NCBI GenBank assembly: GCA_903882805.1
Contig: CAIRYK010000059.1
Coordinates: forward strand, 16,849-80,848
Direction: 5' to 3'
Length of the DNA: 64,000 nucleotides
Origin: an uncultured Bacteroidota bacterium
Lineage (GTDB): Bacteria; Bacteroidota; Bacteroidia; Chitinophagales; Chitinophagaceae
In this document: in pieces, positions 17,439 through 25,552 of the stretch
Numbering within the stretch: the stretch's first letter is position 1
Layout of the letters: the number at the start of each line of letters is the position of its first letter
Made by a program: the position numbers and the translations under genes
The notes under the pieces: generated by a model
The model's database searches: none
What the model was told of the DNA's origin: nothing
Seen by the model: the letters and a program-made list of their open reading frames with translations, nothing else

Positions 17439-19526
17439 ATGTGTATTTTTCGCCCCGTGAAAAGGGCATTGTTTATCTTTTTACTGCTCGTAACTACTAT
17501 TTGTCGCAGCCAAACTGCGGACTCATTGCTATTACTTATTACTAAAAAAAAGCTATATTCTGAAAAAGAACGTGGCTCCGAACGCCATAAACACTGGAGG
17601 TTTAAGGCCGAAGACAGCGCAGCTATGAGCGCCCCCACTTATAACGATGCAGGTTGGGCTATTGTAAATCCAGAGTTAAACGAAGAACTGTCAGAATACA
17701 AAAAATACAAAAGCTTCGATAAAATTGGTTGGTTCAGGCTGAAATTCCGGATAGACACCTCGCTTCTTAACATTCCGCTGGCATTAAAAATGCAACATTA
17801 CGGAGCTTCTGAGGTATACCTCGACGGCAAAAAAATGGGCGAATATGGCATTGTAGCCGTCGGCGAAATGGCTGACTATAGAAACCCAAGCGGCGAACCT
17901 TTTGTGATAACACTGCCAGATACACAGACTCACACACTGGCCATTAGGTATGCCGCCTTCCCCAAAAAGCGTGTACGCGAAAACCTGCAAAACACACAAA
18001 ACGGAATAAGCGTTTCGTTTACGCTGGGCAATCCATATATATCCGGTTACGTTGATCAACTCGTGATTATAAGCCTAATCACACTGGCTATGTTTGGAAT
18101 TTTTCTGGCATTATCGTTACTGCATCTGTTTCTTTACCTGTATTACCGATTATCTAAATCAAGCATTTACTTCTGCCTGTTTTCTTTTTCGTTATCTCTA
18201 TCCTTTCTGTTCCTTTTCCTTATTTCTTATTTCAAAGACCCCGATACAATATTAACCTGCACCCATTATTCTATGTATGTAGTGGCGGCAATATGTTTTT
18301 CACTAAGCGGTTTTATCAACGAACTTTTCTCTAAAAATAAAATCAGGTTTTACATCATCTCCGGGATCTGTGTCTGCAGTATTGTCTCACTCGAATTTTC
18401 TGAGAACGCAAGCTCCTATTTACCAATTGCTATGGTGGTAGGCGTAGCGACAGAAGCATTAACACTCGCTACTATTGCCATAATAAGAAAAACTCGCGGC
18501 GCTTGGATCATTGGTGGAGGAATTTTACTGTTTGCGTCTTTCGTACTAATCATCTTTGTGCAGTCAATGACCGATTCCGGCATTTCGCTCAATTCGGATT
18601 CGGTAGTAGGTGTAGTATTATTGATTTTAGGCGCTTTAGGAATACTTTGTATCCCTATTTCTATGGCAGTGTTTTTGGCCTGGAATTTTGCATCTGTAAG
18701 TAAAGACCTACAGCGGCAGTTAGTTCAGGTAAAACTGCTGTCTGAACGAGCGTTGGAGCACGAACAGGAGAAGAAAAAACTGCTGGAAGAACAAAATGAA
18801 ACACTGGAACGCGAGGTAGCCAAGCGTACGGCAGAGGTAGTGGCGCAAAAAGAAAAAATAGAAAAGCAGCATACCGAACTGAAATTGGAAAAAAAGAAAT
18901 CGGACGACCTATTGCTGAATATACTTCCCGATGAGGTGGCTGAAGAATTGAAGAATAAAGGTTATTCAGATGCGCGCAATTTTAATAATGTTTCCGTACT
19001 GTTCACAGATTTTGTTGACTTTACTGTGGCAGGCGAAAAAATGAACGCTCAGGAACTGGTGGGCGAATTACATACTTGCTTCAAGGCATTTGACGAAATC
19101 ATAACTAAATACAACATTGAAAAAATAAAAACCATTGGCGACGCATATATGGCCGTATGCGGATTACCTGTAGAACAGCCCCATCATGCCGAGAAAACGG
19201 CGATGGCTGCGCTCGAAATCCTTGCCTTTATAGAAGATCGCCAAAAACGCATGCCCGAACAAACATTCAGGATACGTATAGGCCTGCATACAGGCAGTGT
19301 TGTTGCCGGTATTGTGGGTGTAAAGAAATTTGCCTACGACATATGGGGCGACACAGTTAACACAGCCGCGCGTATGGAGCAATCGAGCGAACCGGGACGC
19401 ATCAACTGTTCTGAAAATATATACGAACTTATAAAAGACCGCTTCGACTGTACCCCGAGAGGCAAAATAAAAGTGAAAAGCAAGGGTGAAATGAATATGT
19501 ACTTTATTAACCAACCTAAACCCTAA
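17439..19526 (+). CDS. Membrane class III adenylate cyclase with extracytoplasmic sensor
   Basis: The 695-residue protein has a signal sequence (1-25), an extracytoplasmic beta-rich region (about 45-200, with GWFRLKFRID and DGKKMGEYG) of the 7TMR-DISM sort, about seven transmembrane helices (205-418), a charged coiled coil (425-490) and a C-terminal cyclase domain (about 515-690). Metal-binding Asp are D524 (LFTDFVDFT) and D568 (KTIGDAYM). Adenine-selecting K564 and D634 (YDIWGDTVN) and the transition-state pair N641/R645 (NTAAR) are all present, so ATP to cAMP is predicted. An alternative start is the GTG at 17457. Only 2 bp separate it from the following methyltransferase. Confidence 0.88.
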   Translation: MCIFRPVKRALFIFLLLVTTICRSQTADSLLLLITKKKLYSEKERGSERHKHWRFKAEDSAAMSAPTYNDAGWAIVNPELNEELSEYKKYKSFDKIGWFRLKFRIDTSLLNIPLALKMQHYGASEVYLDGKKMGEYGIVAVGEMADYRNPSGEPFVITLPDTQTHTLAIRYAAFPKKRVRENLQNTQNGISVSFTLGNPYISGYVDQLVIISLITLAMFGIFLALSLLHLFLYLYYRLSKSSIYFCLFSFSLSLSFLFLFLISYFKDPDTILTCTHYSMYVVAAICFSLSGFINELFSKNKIRFYIISGICVCSIVSLEFSENASSYLPIAMVVGVATEALTLATIAIIRKTRGAWIIGGGILLFASFVLIIFVQSMTDSGISLNSDSVVGVVLLILGALGILCIPISMAVFLAWNFASVSKDLQRQLVQVKLLSERALEHEQEKKKLLEEQNETLEREVAKRTAEVVAQKEKIEKQHTELKLEKKKSDDLLLNILPDEVAEELKNKGYSDARNFNNVSVLFTDFVDFTVAGEKMNAQELVGELHTCFKAFDEIITKYNIEKIKTIGDAYMAVCGLPVEQPHHAEKTAMAALEILAFIEDRQKRMPEQTFRIRIGLHTGSVVAGIVGVKKFAYDIWGDTVNTAARMEQSSEPGRINCSENIYELIKDRFDCTPRGKIKVKSKGEMNMYFINQPKP

Positions 19527-19528
19527 CA

Positions 19529-20143
19529 ATGCACAACAAACTGCTTCAACAATTTGGCAACATAGACATCTACCTTTTCGATAGTCTGTTGAAAGGCGAT
19601 TACGATTCTTGCCACAAAATAGTGGACCTAGGTTGCGGAGGTGGGAGAAATATTGAGTATTTCCTTAAAAATGGCTTCGAGGTATATGGCTGTGACAAAG
19701 CGCCCGAAGCAATAGATGCAGTAAAAGCGCTCTCAGCACGATTGGCGCCTAACAACGATTTGGACAACTTCAAGATTGCCGATCTGACAATGCTACCCTA
19801 TGAAAGTGAAGCCTTTGATCTGGTATTATGTAGCGCTGTGCTACACTTTGCCAATGACAAAACTAATTTCGAAGCTATGCTTACAGAGGCGTGGCGCATA
19901 CTAAAACCGGGCGGCTTTTTCTTTGCCCGACTCGCATCTACCATCGGTATAGAGCATTTAATAACCGAAATTGACGACAACAGATACTTATTGCCTGACG
20001 GCAGTGTCAGATACCTGGTGGATGCAGACACACTGAAAGACTATACAATACAACTAAACGGCCTACTCCATGAACCTATAAAAACTACAAACGTGGATAA
20101 CCTACGCTGTATGACTACCTGGCGTATAAAAAAGCCTCTTTAA
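19529..20143 (+). CDS. SAM-dependent methyltransferase
   Basis: The 204-residue protein has motif I IVDLGCGGGRNIEYFL at about 31-46, an acidic beta2 end in YGCDKAPEAI, motif II-like DLVLCSAVLHFA and the post-motif ILKPGGFFFARLAS. It belongs to the Methyltransf_11/TehB-like group; the methyl acceptor is unknown. It sits 2 bp after the cyclase stop and 3 bp before the regulator start, so the three genes are almost certainly one transcript. Confidence 0.85.
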   Translation: MHNKLLQQFGNIDIYLFDSLLKGDYDSCHKIVDLGCGGGRNIEYFLKNGFEVYGCDKAPEAIDAVKALSARLAPNNDLDNFKIADLTMLPYESEAFDLVLCSAVLHFANDKTNFEAMLTEAWRILKPGGFFFARLASTIGIEHLITEIDDNRYLLPDGSVRYLVDADTLKDYTIQLNGLLHEPIKTTNVDNLRCMTTWRIKKPL

Positions 20144-20146
20144 AAT

Positions 20147-20746
20147 ATGGATAACGCCAGCCCGGAAAACGAAGCACAGTTAAGGAAAATAATAACTGAC
20201 TACACTGAAATGCCCGATGCCGATTGGGCGTTAATAGCTCCCTACTTGCGCGAAAAAGCTATAGCAAGGGGCGAACGATGGGTAACCGAAGGCGAAAAAG
20301 CCAAAGATGTGGGTATGATACTAAACGGCAGTATGCGTCACTACTACACAAAACAAGACGAAGAAAAGACAACTTATTTCTACTTCGAAAATGCCATGGT
20401 CAGCGCATACATCAGCTGTATAACCGGTAATGCATCAGCTTTGAGCATAGAAGCCCTTACAGATACCCGCCTTGTCCTATTTCCGTATGCGCGCATGAAG
20501 GAGGCTTACAAAACAAGTATTGCCTGGGAGCGCTTCGGACGCATGATAGCAGAATGGGCAATGATGGGGCTTGAAGACCGCATGGTAAGCTTGCTTACCC
20601 AAACTCCCGAAGAAAGATATTTAGCCTTGCTGCAAAGTACAAAAACTAAAATAACAGAACGGATACCTCAACACCTGATTGCCAACTATTTAGGCATCAC
20701 GCCAGTTAGTTTAAGTAGAATCAGGAACCGTATTCACAAAAAATGA
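20147..20746 (+). CDS. Crp/Fnr-family transcriptional regulator
   Basis: The 199-residue protein has a cNMP-binding-type beta-roll at about 30-115 (GMILNGSMRHYY, TDTRLVLFPY) and a short C-terminal helix-turn-helix (HLIANYLGITPVSLSRIRNR). The phosphate-binding cassette that in cAMP-binding CRP contains GE and an Arg is replaced by SAYISCITGNASALSIEAL, which has no Arg. Direct cAMP binding is therefore doubtful, though the gene follows an adenylate cyclase. This shape is common among Bacteroidota Crp-like regulators. Possible targets include the divergent or downstream promoters here; none is proven. Confidence 0.85.
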   Translation: MDNASPENEAQLRKIITDYTEMPDADWALIAPYLREKAIARGERWVTEGEKAKDVGMILNGSMRHYYTKQDEEKTTYFYFENAMVSAYISCITGNASALSIEALTDTRLVLFPYARMKEAYKTSIAWERFGRMIAEWAMMGLEDRMVSLLTQTPEERYLALLQSTKTKITERIPQHLIANYLGITPVSLSRIRNRIHKK

Positions 20747-20986
20747 ATCCTATATAAAAGCACGAGTAACGTGACCTGATTGGCCAGCTCGAAAAAAATT
20801 CTATTCAGAATGGTAAAATGAATAAAAAGCGCATTTATAAGCCGTTACCCATAAAATTTATCAAAATTTCGCCAAAAAACTGTCGAAATAATTAATAACT
20901 GATATCAATCGGCTCTTGTTCATAAAAAAAATGGTAGATTGCAGTCACTAATAGGAATCATTACCACAATTATTAAAAACAAAAAC

Positions 20987-21193
20987 ATGGATACGTCAAA
21001 AATGATTACAGCTTATTGCTTGAAGACAAAGGAAAAAAATGTTCCGATGCAGGAAGCAGTAATTACAAGAACCGCAAAAGGCGGATATATGGCATCGGGT
21101 CACGATGGCAAGGGCAATAAAATGGCTGCTATAATGAATGAAGCCAAAGCATTGCAAGCTATTGCCGATGGAGTAGCTACTAAAGGCTTTTAA
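20987..21193 (+). CDS. Small protein resembling a Cys-less DUF5679
   Basis: The 68-residue protein starts MDTSKMITAYCLKTKEK. Its layout (AYC-K-K, an ITRTAKGGYMASGHDGKGNKM core) recalls the small DUF5679 zinc-ribbon-like family, in which CxxC pairs bind metal. Here three of the four expected Cys are Thr, His or Lys, leaving only one, so metal binding is unlikely. The C-terminus MNEAKALQAIADGVATKGF is helical. The ATG at 20987 is preferred over an upstream non-ATG start that would add an unrelated segment. It is followed by a strong terminator, which supports a real gene. Function unknown. Confidence 0.65.
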   Translation: MDTSKMITAYCLKTKEKNVPMQEAVITRTAKGGYMASGHDGKGNKMAAIMNEAKALQAIADGVATKGF

Positions 21194-21272
21194 TGTTTAT
21201 TATAAGATACCCTGATTGTTAATCCCTAAGGCATTTCCGGATATGCGGAACCTTGGATTACAACCCAAAAAA

Positions 21273-21317
21273 GAAAACACAAACTGCGGGATTATTGTTC
21301 CGCTGGTTTGTGTTTTT
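21273..21317 (+). terminator. Terminator after the small DUF5679-like gene
   Basis: Arms AAAACACAAAC and GTTTGTGTTTT, extended by GCGG/CCGC, enclose about 10 bases and are followed by a T run. Confidence 0.8.
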
Positions 21318-21455
21318 TGCATTCCCCTAATAAGTTAGTAAACTTTGTGGCCGCCTTAGCGCTTCCCAGCGATTTAGCAAATCTTTACATTAAGCGCCAT
21401 GGCTATTTTAGCTTATTTTAGCTTACAATTTCACTCGCTTTATAGTATCTGTGTT

Positions 21456-22994
21456 ATGCGTAAGTTGACCTTTTATATCCTTTCTGCTATTATATTACCC
21501 CTTAGCGTTAGCGCGCAAATAAAACCTGCCGAAGGCGCCATGCTGCATTATCGCATTGTACCATTTACCGCGCCTACAATGACCGGCAGCGAAAAGGCAT
21601 ATAAATACGAGCTAGCAATAGGTCATTACAACGATGTAGATTCCTTCACGAAAAATATTTGCGCAGCTACAGAAAGCGCTGACAACCATGCGTTAATGGA
21701 AGCGCCGGCATGGGGAACTGAGTATACATGGCGTGTTGTAAACCACAATGGTAATAAGCGCAATAGCGCCAAATCGGAACTACACCATTTCAGTACAGAC
21801 ATGCTACCTAATGTAGATACAACTATTACAAGATGCAGAGTACTGAAACGGGCAGCTACCTATGCCGATGCCTACTTTTTCTCTGACGGCGCAAGAACGC
21901 TTTATGACATGAAGGGCAATGCCGTGTGGCATGTGCCCAACAAAGCGGATTTTCTTAACGAGCGGCTGGAAATGCGCGACTTGAAAACAACGCCGCAAGG
22001 AACAATAACTTTTTTGCTTGTAGACAAAGCCTATGAAATAAACTACGATGGCGATATATTATGGCGCGGCCCCAATAAAGGCGAAGTGAGCGGAGACACA
22101 CAGGAATACTATCACCACGAATTGACGCGCCTGAAAAACGGCCACTACATGACGCTAGGCAACGAAATGGTACCCTGCAAATTGCCCACCGAACAGAATA
22201 GTACATTCGAAATCGGTGTACCGCCTGCTCTCGGAGCGGCCAATCAAGTAAAAGCAGTACCCTTTGGTACAGTAATAGAATATGACGAACACGACAAAGT
22301 AGTATGGTCTTGGAAATCATCGCGCTATTTCAAATCTTCCGATCTTGTCAACTACCGCAAACGCTATGGCCGACCCGATTACAGCGCCCACGAAAACTCT
22401 TTTTACCTCGATGAGCAGAACGGACTACTTTATGTTGGCTTTCGGAACATAAGCCGGGTAGTAAAAATAAAATATCCGGAAGGCAATGTGTTAGGCTACA
22501 TAGGCAATACCTACACTCCCACAGACGCCGACCCCGATCCACTAAAAGGTTTCTTTTGCAGGCAGCATAGCGCCCGCAGATCGCAAAAAGGATATGTGTA
22601 CTTGTTCAACAACAACACTTGCGATACCGGCGCCATTTGCAAAATAGTAATGCTGAAAGAAGGCGCTACACCCAATGTTGCAACGGAAAAAAAATGGGAA
22701 TACGAATGCACTGTTGAGGGTCTTGCTAAACAGCCTGTGTCTAAATTTCAATTTCCAACAGGGGGCAATGCGATAGAAATGCCCGACGGCAGCCTGTTTG
22801 TATCTATGTCGAGCACCTATACTAAGACGTTTATTGTAGGTCTCGACAAAAAAATACGATGGAGCGTTGTGCACGAAAAGTGGAATGCACCGGAGAAAAA
22901 ATGGGATATGATATACCAGTACAGGGCAAGCATAATAAACAACCGCAAAACGCTGGAAAACCTCATCTGGCAACAACCAGTAAATGGGCAGTAG
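21456..22994 (+). CDS. Secreted aryl-sulfate-sulfotransferase-like beta-propeller protein
   Basis: The 512-residue protein starts with the signal peptide MRKLTFYILSAIILPLSVSAQ. The body has the repeated blade motifs of the arylsulfotransferase (ASST) fold: DGDILWRGPNKGE, YYHHELTRLKNGHYMTLGN, DKVVWSWKSSRY, FCRQHSARRSQKGYVYLFNN and GGNAIEMPDGSLFVSMSS. The two His-containing NG-rich motifs are where PAPS-independent ASST enzymes place their catalytic His. It may transfer sulfate between phenolic compounds in the periplasm, but it could equally be a non-catalytic propeller. The ATG at 21456 starts the signal peptide; a start 19 codons upstream would spoil it. Confidence 0.75.
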   Translation: MRKLTFYILSAIILPLSVSAQIKPAEGAMLHYRIVPFTAPTMTGSEKAYKYELAIGHYNDVDSFTKNICAATESADNHALMEAPAWGTEYTWRVVNHNGNKRNSAKSELHHFSTDMLPNVDTTITRCRVLKRAATYADAYFFSDGARTLYDMKGNAVWHVPNKADFLNERLEMRDLKTTPQGTITFLLVDKAYEINYDGDILWRGPNKGEVSGDTQEYYHHELTRLKNGHYMTLGNEMVPCKLPTEQNSTFEIGVPPALGAANQVKAVPFGTVIEYDEHDKVVWSWKSSRYFKSSDLVNYRKRYGRPDYSAHENSFYLDEQNGLLYVGFRNISRVVKIKYPEGNVLGYIGNTYTPTDADPDPLKGFFCRQHSARRSQKGYVYLFNNNTCDTGAICKIVMLKEGATPNVATEKKWEYECTVEGLAKQPVSKFQFPTGGNAIEMPDGSLFVSMSSTYTKTFIVGLDKKIRWSVVHEKWNAPEKKWDMIYQYRASIINNRKTLENLIWQQPVNGQ

Positions 22995-23009
22995 ATTTAC
23001 AAAAAGCAA

Positions 23010-23045
23010 CGCCACTGTTAGCAAATGGTGTAGCTAACAGTGGCG
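23010..23045. terminator. Bidirectional terminator hairpin
   Basis: A perfect 13-bp stem (CGCCACTGTTAGC and complement) with a 10-base loop, between the convergent sulfotransferase-like gene and the small secreted-protein gene ending at 23064. Confidence 0.75.
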
Positions 23046-23063
23046 TAATTTATTGGGTAAAGC

Positions 23064-23468
23064 TTACTTTCCAGCTGGAGCGGGCGACATAGCTGGCGCG
23101 CCTGGCTTAGGTTTTGTAGCTTCATATTTAGCATATTGTTCTGGCGTAAGCGCGGTCTTGAAGCGCATATCTTTCGCCATTTCCATTTGTGCAGCCTGAC
23201 CAGAGCCAATAACTCCGCCATTGGCAGTACCTGTTTGCTGTTGTTTCCAGTAGTCCAGTTCGGCTTCGTACACAGCCTTCGTCTGAACATCGTTAAGATT
23301 CAAAAACTTTGCATATCCTTTAGAACGGCCTTCAGCCATTTTCTCAGGATTCACATTGTTGGCATTTGTTGGGGCAGCTTGTGCAGCAGTCGCTTTTTTC
23401 GCGTTCTGAGCAAAAGAAATTACTGAACCGGCTGCAAGGATAGCGCAGGTGAAAATCAACTTTTTCAT
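23064..23468 (-). CDS. Small secreted LTxxQ-like protein
   Basis: The 134-residue protein has a signal peptide (MKKLIFTCAILAAGSVISFAQ), an Ala/Asn-rich spacer and a helical core with FLNLNDVQTKAVYEAEL and FKTALTPEQYAKYEA. Those two elements resemble the paired LTxxQ motifs of Spy/CpxP-like periplasmic proteins and their Bacteroidota relatives. The tail is Pro/Ala-rich (KPKPGAPAMSPAPAGK). A chaperone or envelope-stress role is only a family-level guess. The 298-bp space upstream (23469-23766) holds its promoter and no other gene that I can see. Confidence 0.7.
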   Translation of the reverse strand: MKKLIFTCAILAAGSVISFAQNAKKATAAQAAPTNANNVNPEKMAEGRSKGYAKFLNLNDVQTKAVYEAELDYWKQQQTGTANGGVIGSGQAAQMEMAKDMRFKTALTPEQYAKYEATKPKPGAPAMSPAPAGK

Positions 23469-23766
23469 ATCTACAATTTTTAAAGTTTCAATTTTAGAAG
23501 CCCTAAATTAAAGTATATTTATCAAAAACAGACAAAAGCAATAATTATTTTTCTCACATAATCGCCATTTGTAAGGCAACTCACCTGTTCATTACCCTAC
23601 AGGCATGTAGCAGGGAATCAGCCACTTCGCCCAAAAATCAATTTAAAGTTAATAATTATTTTGCATTTTCTGTATTAGGGTTGATATCTGCAACTACCAA
23701 TTCTCTGCAGCGCTAATAATCAAATATTTGCCTTACTCAACTTATTTTTTTAGCAGTTCATGTCAA

Positions 23767-24963
23767 TCATTTAAAATCTGCGTAGAGCAAGTACTTTTTT
23801 CTGATTTTTTTGAAAGCGCTAATATCTTTCGCCCAGCTTTTTCTTATTTCAGTATCCGTAGCGCCTGCTTTTATCTGCTCTTCCAGCCGCTCGCCGCCAG
23901 CCAGTTTCTTAAAAAACGGCGTAAAGAATTTAGGCTTTTCAGGATAAGCGTTATATGCCGCCAACAACCACTTCAACTGAAATTTACGATCTACCTGCTG
24001 CAGCGCTTCCTCATCAGTAACACCCACAGCCATGCCAAAACACTCCTTCTGCTCATACATTGGGCTTTTGGCGCCAAAGCCGCTATGAGGCGTAAAACTA
24101 TAGGAGTACTTCCCTTTTAGCTCAGGGCAACCAAATTGTTGAAACGGCAAATCTGTACCCCGTCCTACGCTGATGACAGACCCCTCGAACAAACAAAGCG
24201 AGGGATATGCATAAACCGCCGCCATAGTGCGCAAATTGGGCGATGGAGACACAGGCAGCTTGTACTTGCTGTTATGATCATAATTAGCGCATTTTACCAC
24301 TGTCAGTTGCACCTCTGATGCATGAGCTACCCAGCGCTCGCCTACCAGCATTTTTGCATATTCGCCTACAGTCATGCCATAAACTATCGGTATAGGTTGC
24401 ATCCCTACAAACGATTTGCAACTCTTATCCAATACTGGCCCATCTACATAAAAGCCGTTAGGGTTTGGGCGGTCCAGCACCATAATGTGTACTTTGTTTT
24501 CGGCAGCTGCTTCCATGCAGTATTCCAGGGTAGAAATATAAGTGTAGAAGCGTACCCCCACGTCTTGCAGGTCATACACTAGTATGTCTATTCCGGCCAC
24601 ATCCTCTGCTGTCGGCTTTTTGTGCGCGCCGTATAGCGAAATTACCGGCAATCCGGTAAGGCTATCCTTGCTGTTGTCTACGTGCGCGCCTGCATCCTCC
24701 GTTCCTCTGAAGCCGTGCTCGGGCACAAATATCTTCTTTACGTCTATCTGCTTGCTAATCAGCAAATCGAGCAATGAGGTACTGCCTACCCGAGCCGTTT
24801 GATTGATGATTAGCGCAACACGTTTCCCCTTCAACATTGGCAAATACTGGTCTATCCTTGCATCGGCTGGCGTTATTGCTGTATCGCGCTTTGCTGCAAA
24901 GCCTGTTTGTAAGCTCAAGAATAGCATAACGAGACTTACAATGCTTATCCGACTATTGTGCAT
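23767..24963 (-). CDS. DUF1343 / NamZ-type exo-beta-N-acetylmuramidase
   Basis: The 398-residue protein has a signal peptide (MHNSRISIVSLVMLFLSLQTGFAA) and a DUF1343 domain over most of the rest. Visible signatures are KGKRVALIINQTARV, FVPEHGFRG, the YDLQDVGVRFYTYISTL block, VLDRPNPNG and SVGRGTDLPFQQFGCPEL. Characterised members (NamZ, GH171) remove N-acetylmuramic acid from the non-reducing end of peptidoglycan fragments. An envelope or secreted location follows from the signal peptide. The ATG at 24963 is used; an in-frame TTG lies 4 codons upstream. Confidence 0.85.
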   Translation of the reverse strand: MHNSRISIVSLVMLFLSLQTGFAAKRDTAITPADARIDQYLPMLKGKRVALIINQTARVGSTSLLDLLISKQIDVKKIFVPEHGFRGTEDAGAHVDNSKDSLTGLPVISLYGAHKKPTAEDVAGIDILVYDLQDVGVRFYTYISTLEYCMEAAAENKVHIMVLDRPNPNGFYVDGPVLDKSCKSFVGMQPIPIVYGMTVGEYAKMLVGERWVAHASEVQLTVVKCANYDHNSKYKLPVSPSPNLRTMAAVYAYPSLCLFEGSVISVGRGTDLPFQQFGCPELKGKYSYSFTPHSGFGAKSPMYEQKECFGMAVGVTDEEALQQVDRKFQLKWLLAAYNAYPEKPKFFTPFFKKLAGGERLEEQIKAGATDTEIRKSWAKDISAFKKIRKKYLLYADFK

Positions 24964-25052
24964 AAATGATGTCAAAATTTCCCTAAAGGTAACTTCCAGT
25001 TTAGTGTTTTACTGTAACTTGCATGCTTTATTTAATTTCACAAACAAATTTT

Positions 25053-25481
25053 ATGCAACAAGTAAAAAAGGGCGACAAAGTAAACGTCCACTACCATGGC
25101 ACATTATTAGACGGTTCTACCTTCGATAGTTCTGCCGGCCGCGAGCCGCTGCAATTCGTTGTTGGCAATGGCCAGGTTATCAAGGGTTTCGACGACGCTC
25201 TTTTGGATATGACAATAGGCGAAAAGAAAAAAGTGAATATACCTGTAGACCATGCATACGGACATCGTAACGACGATATGATGATGGAATACCCAGTTAG
25301 CGATTTCCCTGCAGATATGACTCCTGAAGTAGGTATGGAATTGCAGATGGGCGACAATCAAGGCAATGTGTTTCAGGTAATTATTACAGAAGTAAACGAC
25401 GACATGGTATTGCTCGACGCCAATCACCCTCTCGCCGGTCAGGATCTGATCTTCGATATAGAATTGGTTTCTATTGGTTAA
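25053..25481 (+). CDS. SlyD-like FKBP-type peptidyl-prolyl isomerase
   Basis: The 142-residue cytoplasmic protein has the FKBP N-terminal strands KGDKVNVHYHGTLLDGSTFDSS, QFVVGNGQVIKGFDDAL and an inserted-in-flap (IF) domain at about 70-120 (HAYGHRNDDMMMEYP ... VTFQVI-type strands). It ends with the SlyD signature DANHPLAGQDLIFDIELV. These enzymes isomerise prolyl bonds and act as folding chaperones. The His-rich metal-binding tail of E. coli SlyD is absent. ATG at 25053 chosen; upstream extension has no conservation. Confidence 0.92.
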   Translation: MQQVKKGDKVNVHYHGTLLDGSTFDSSAGREPLQFVVGNGQVIKGFDDALLDMTIGEKKKVNIPVDHAYGHRNDDMMMEYPVSDFPADMTPEVGMELQMGDNQGNVFQVIITEVNDDMVLLDANHPLAGQDLIFDIELVSIG

Positions 25482-25490
25482 TACAACCCA

Positions 25491-25550
25491 CAACTATAAA
25501 AACAATGAGGGCTGAATCTCGCGATTCAGCCCTCATTGTTTTTATAGTTG
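25491..25550. terminator. Very long perfect bidirectional terminator
   Basis: Arms 25491-25518 and 25523-25550 form a 28-bp perfect stem with the 4-base loop TCGC. Both flanking genes converge on it, their stops lying within 10 bp (25481 plus, 25553 minus). Internal A/T-rich outer stem gives a U tract in either direction. Confidence 0.9.
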
Positions 25551-25552
25551 AT

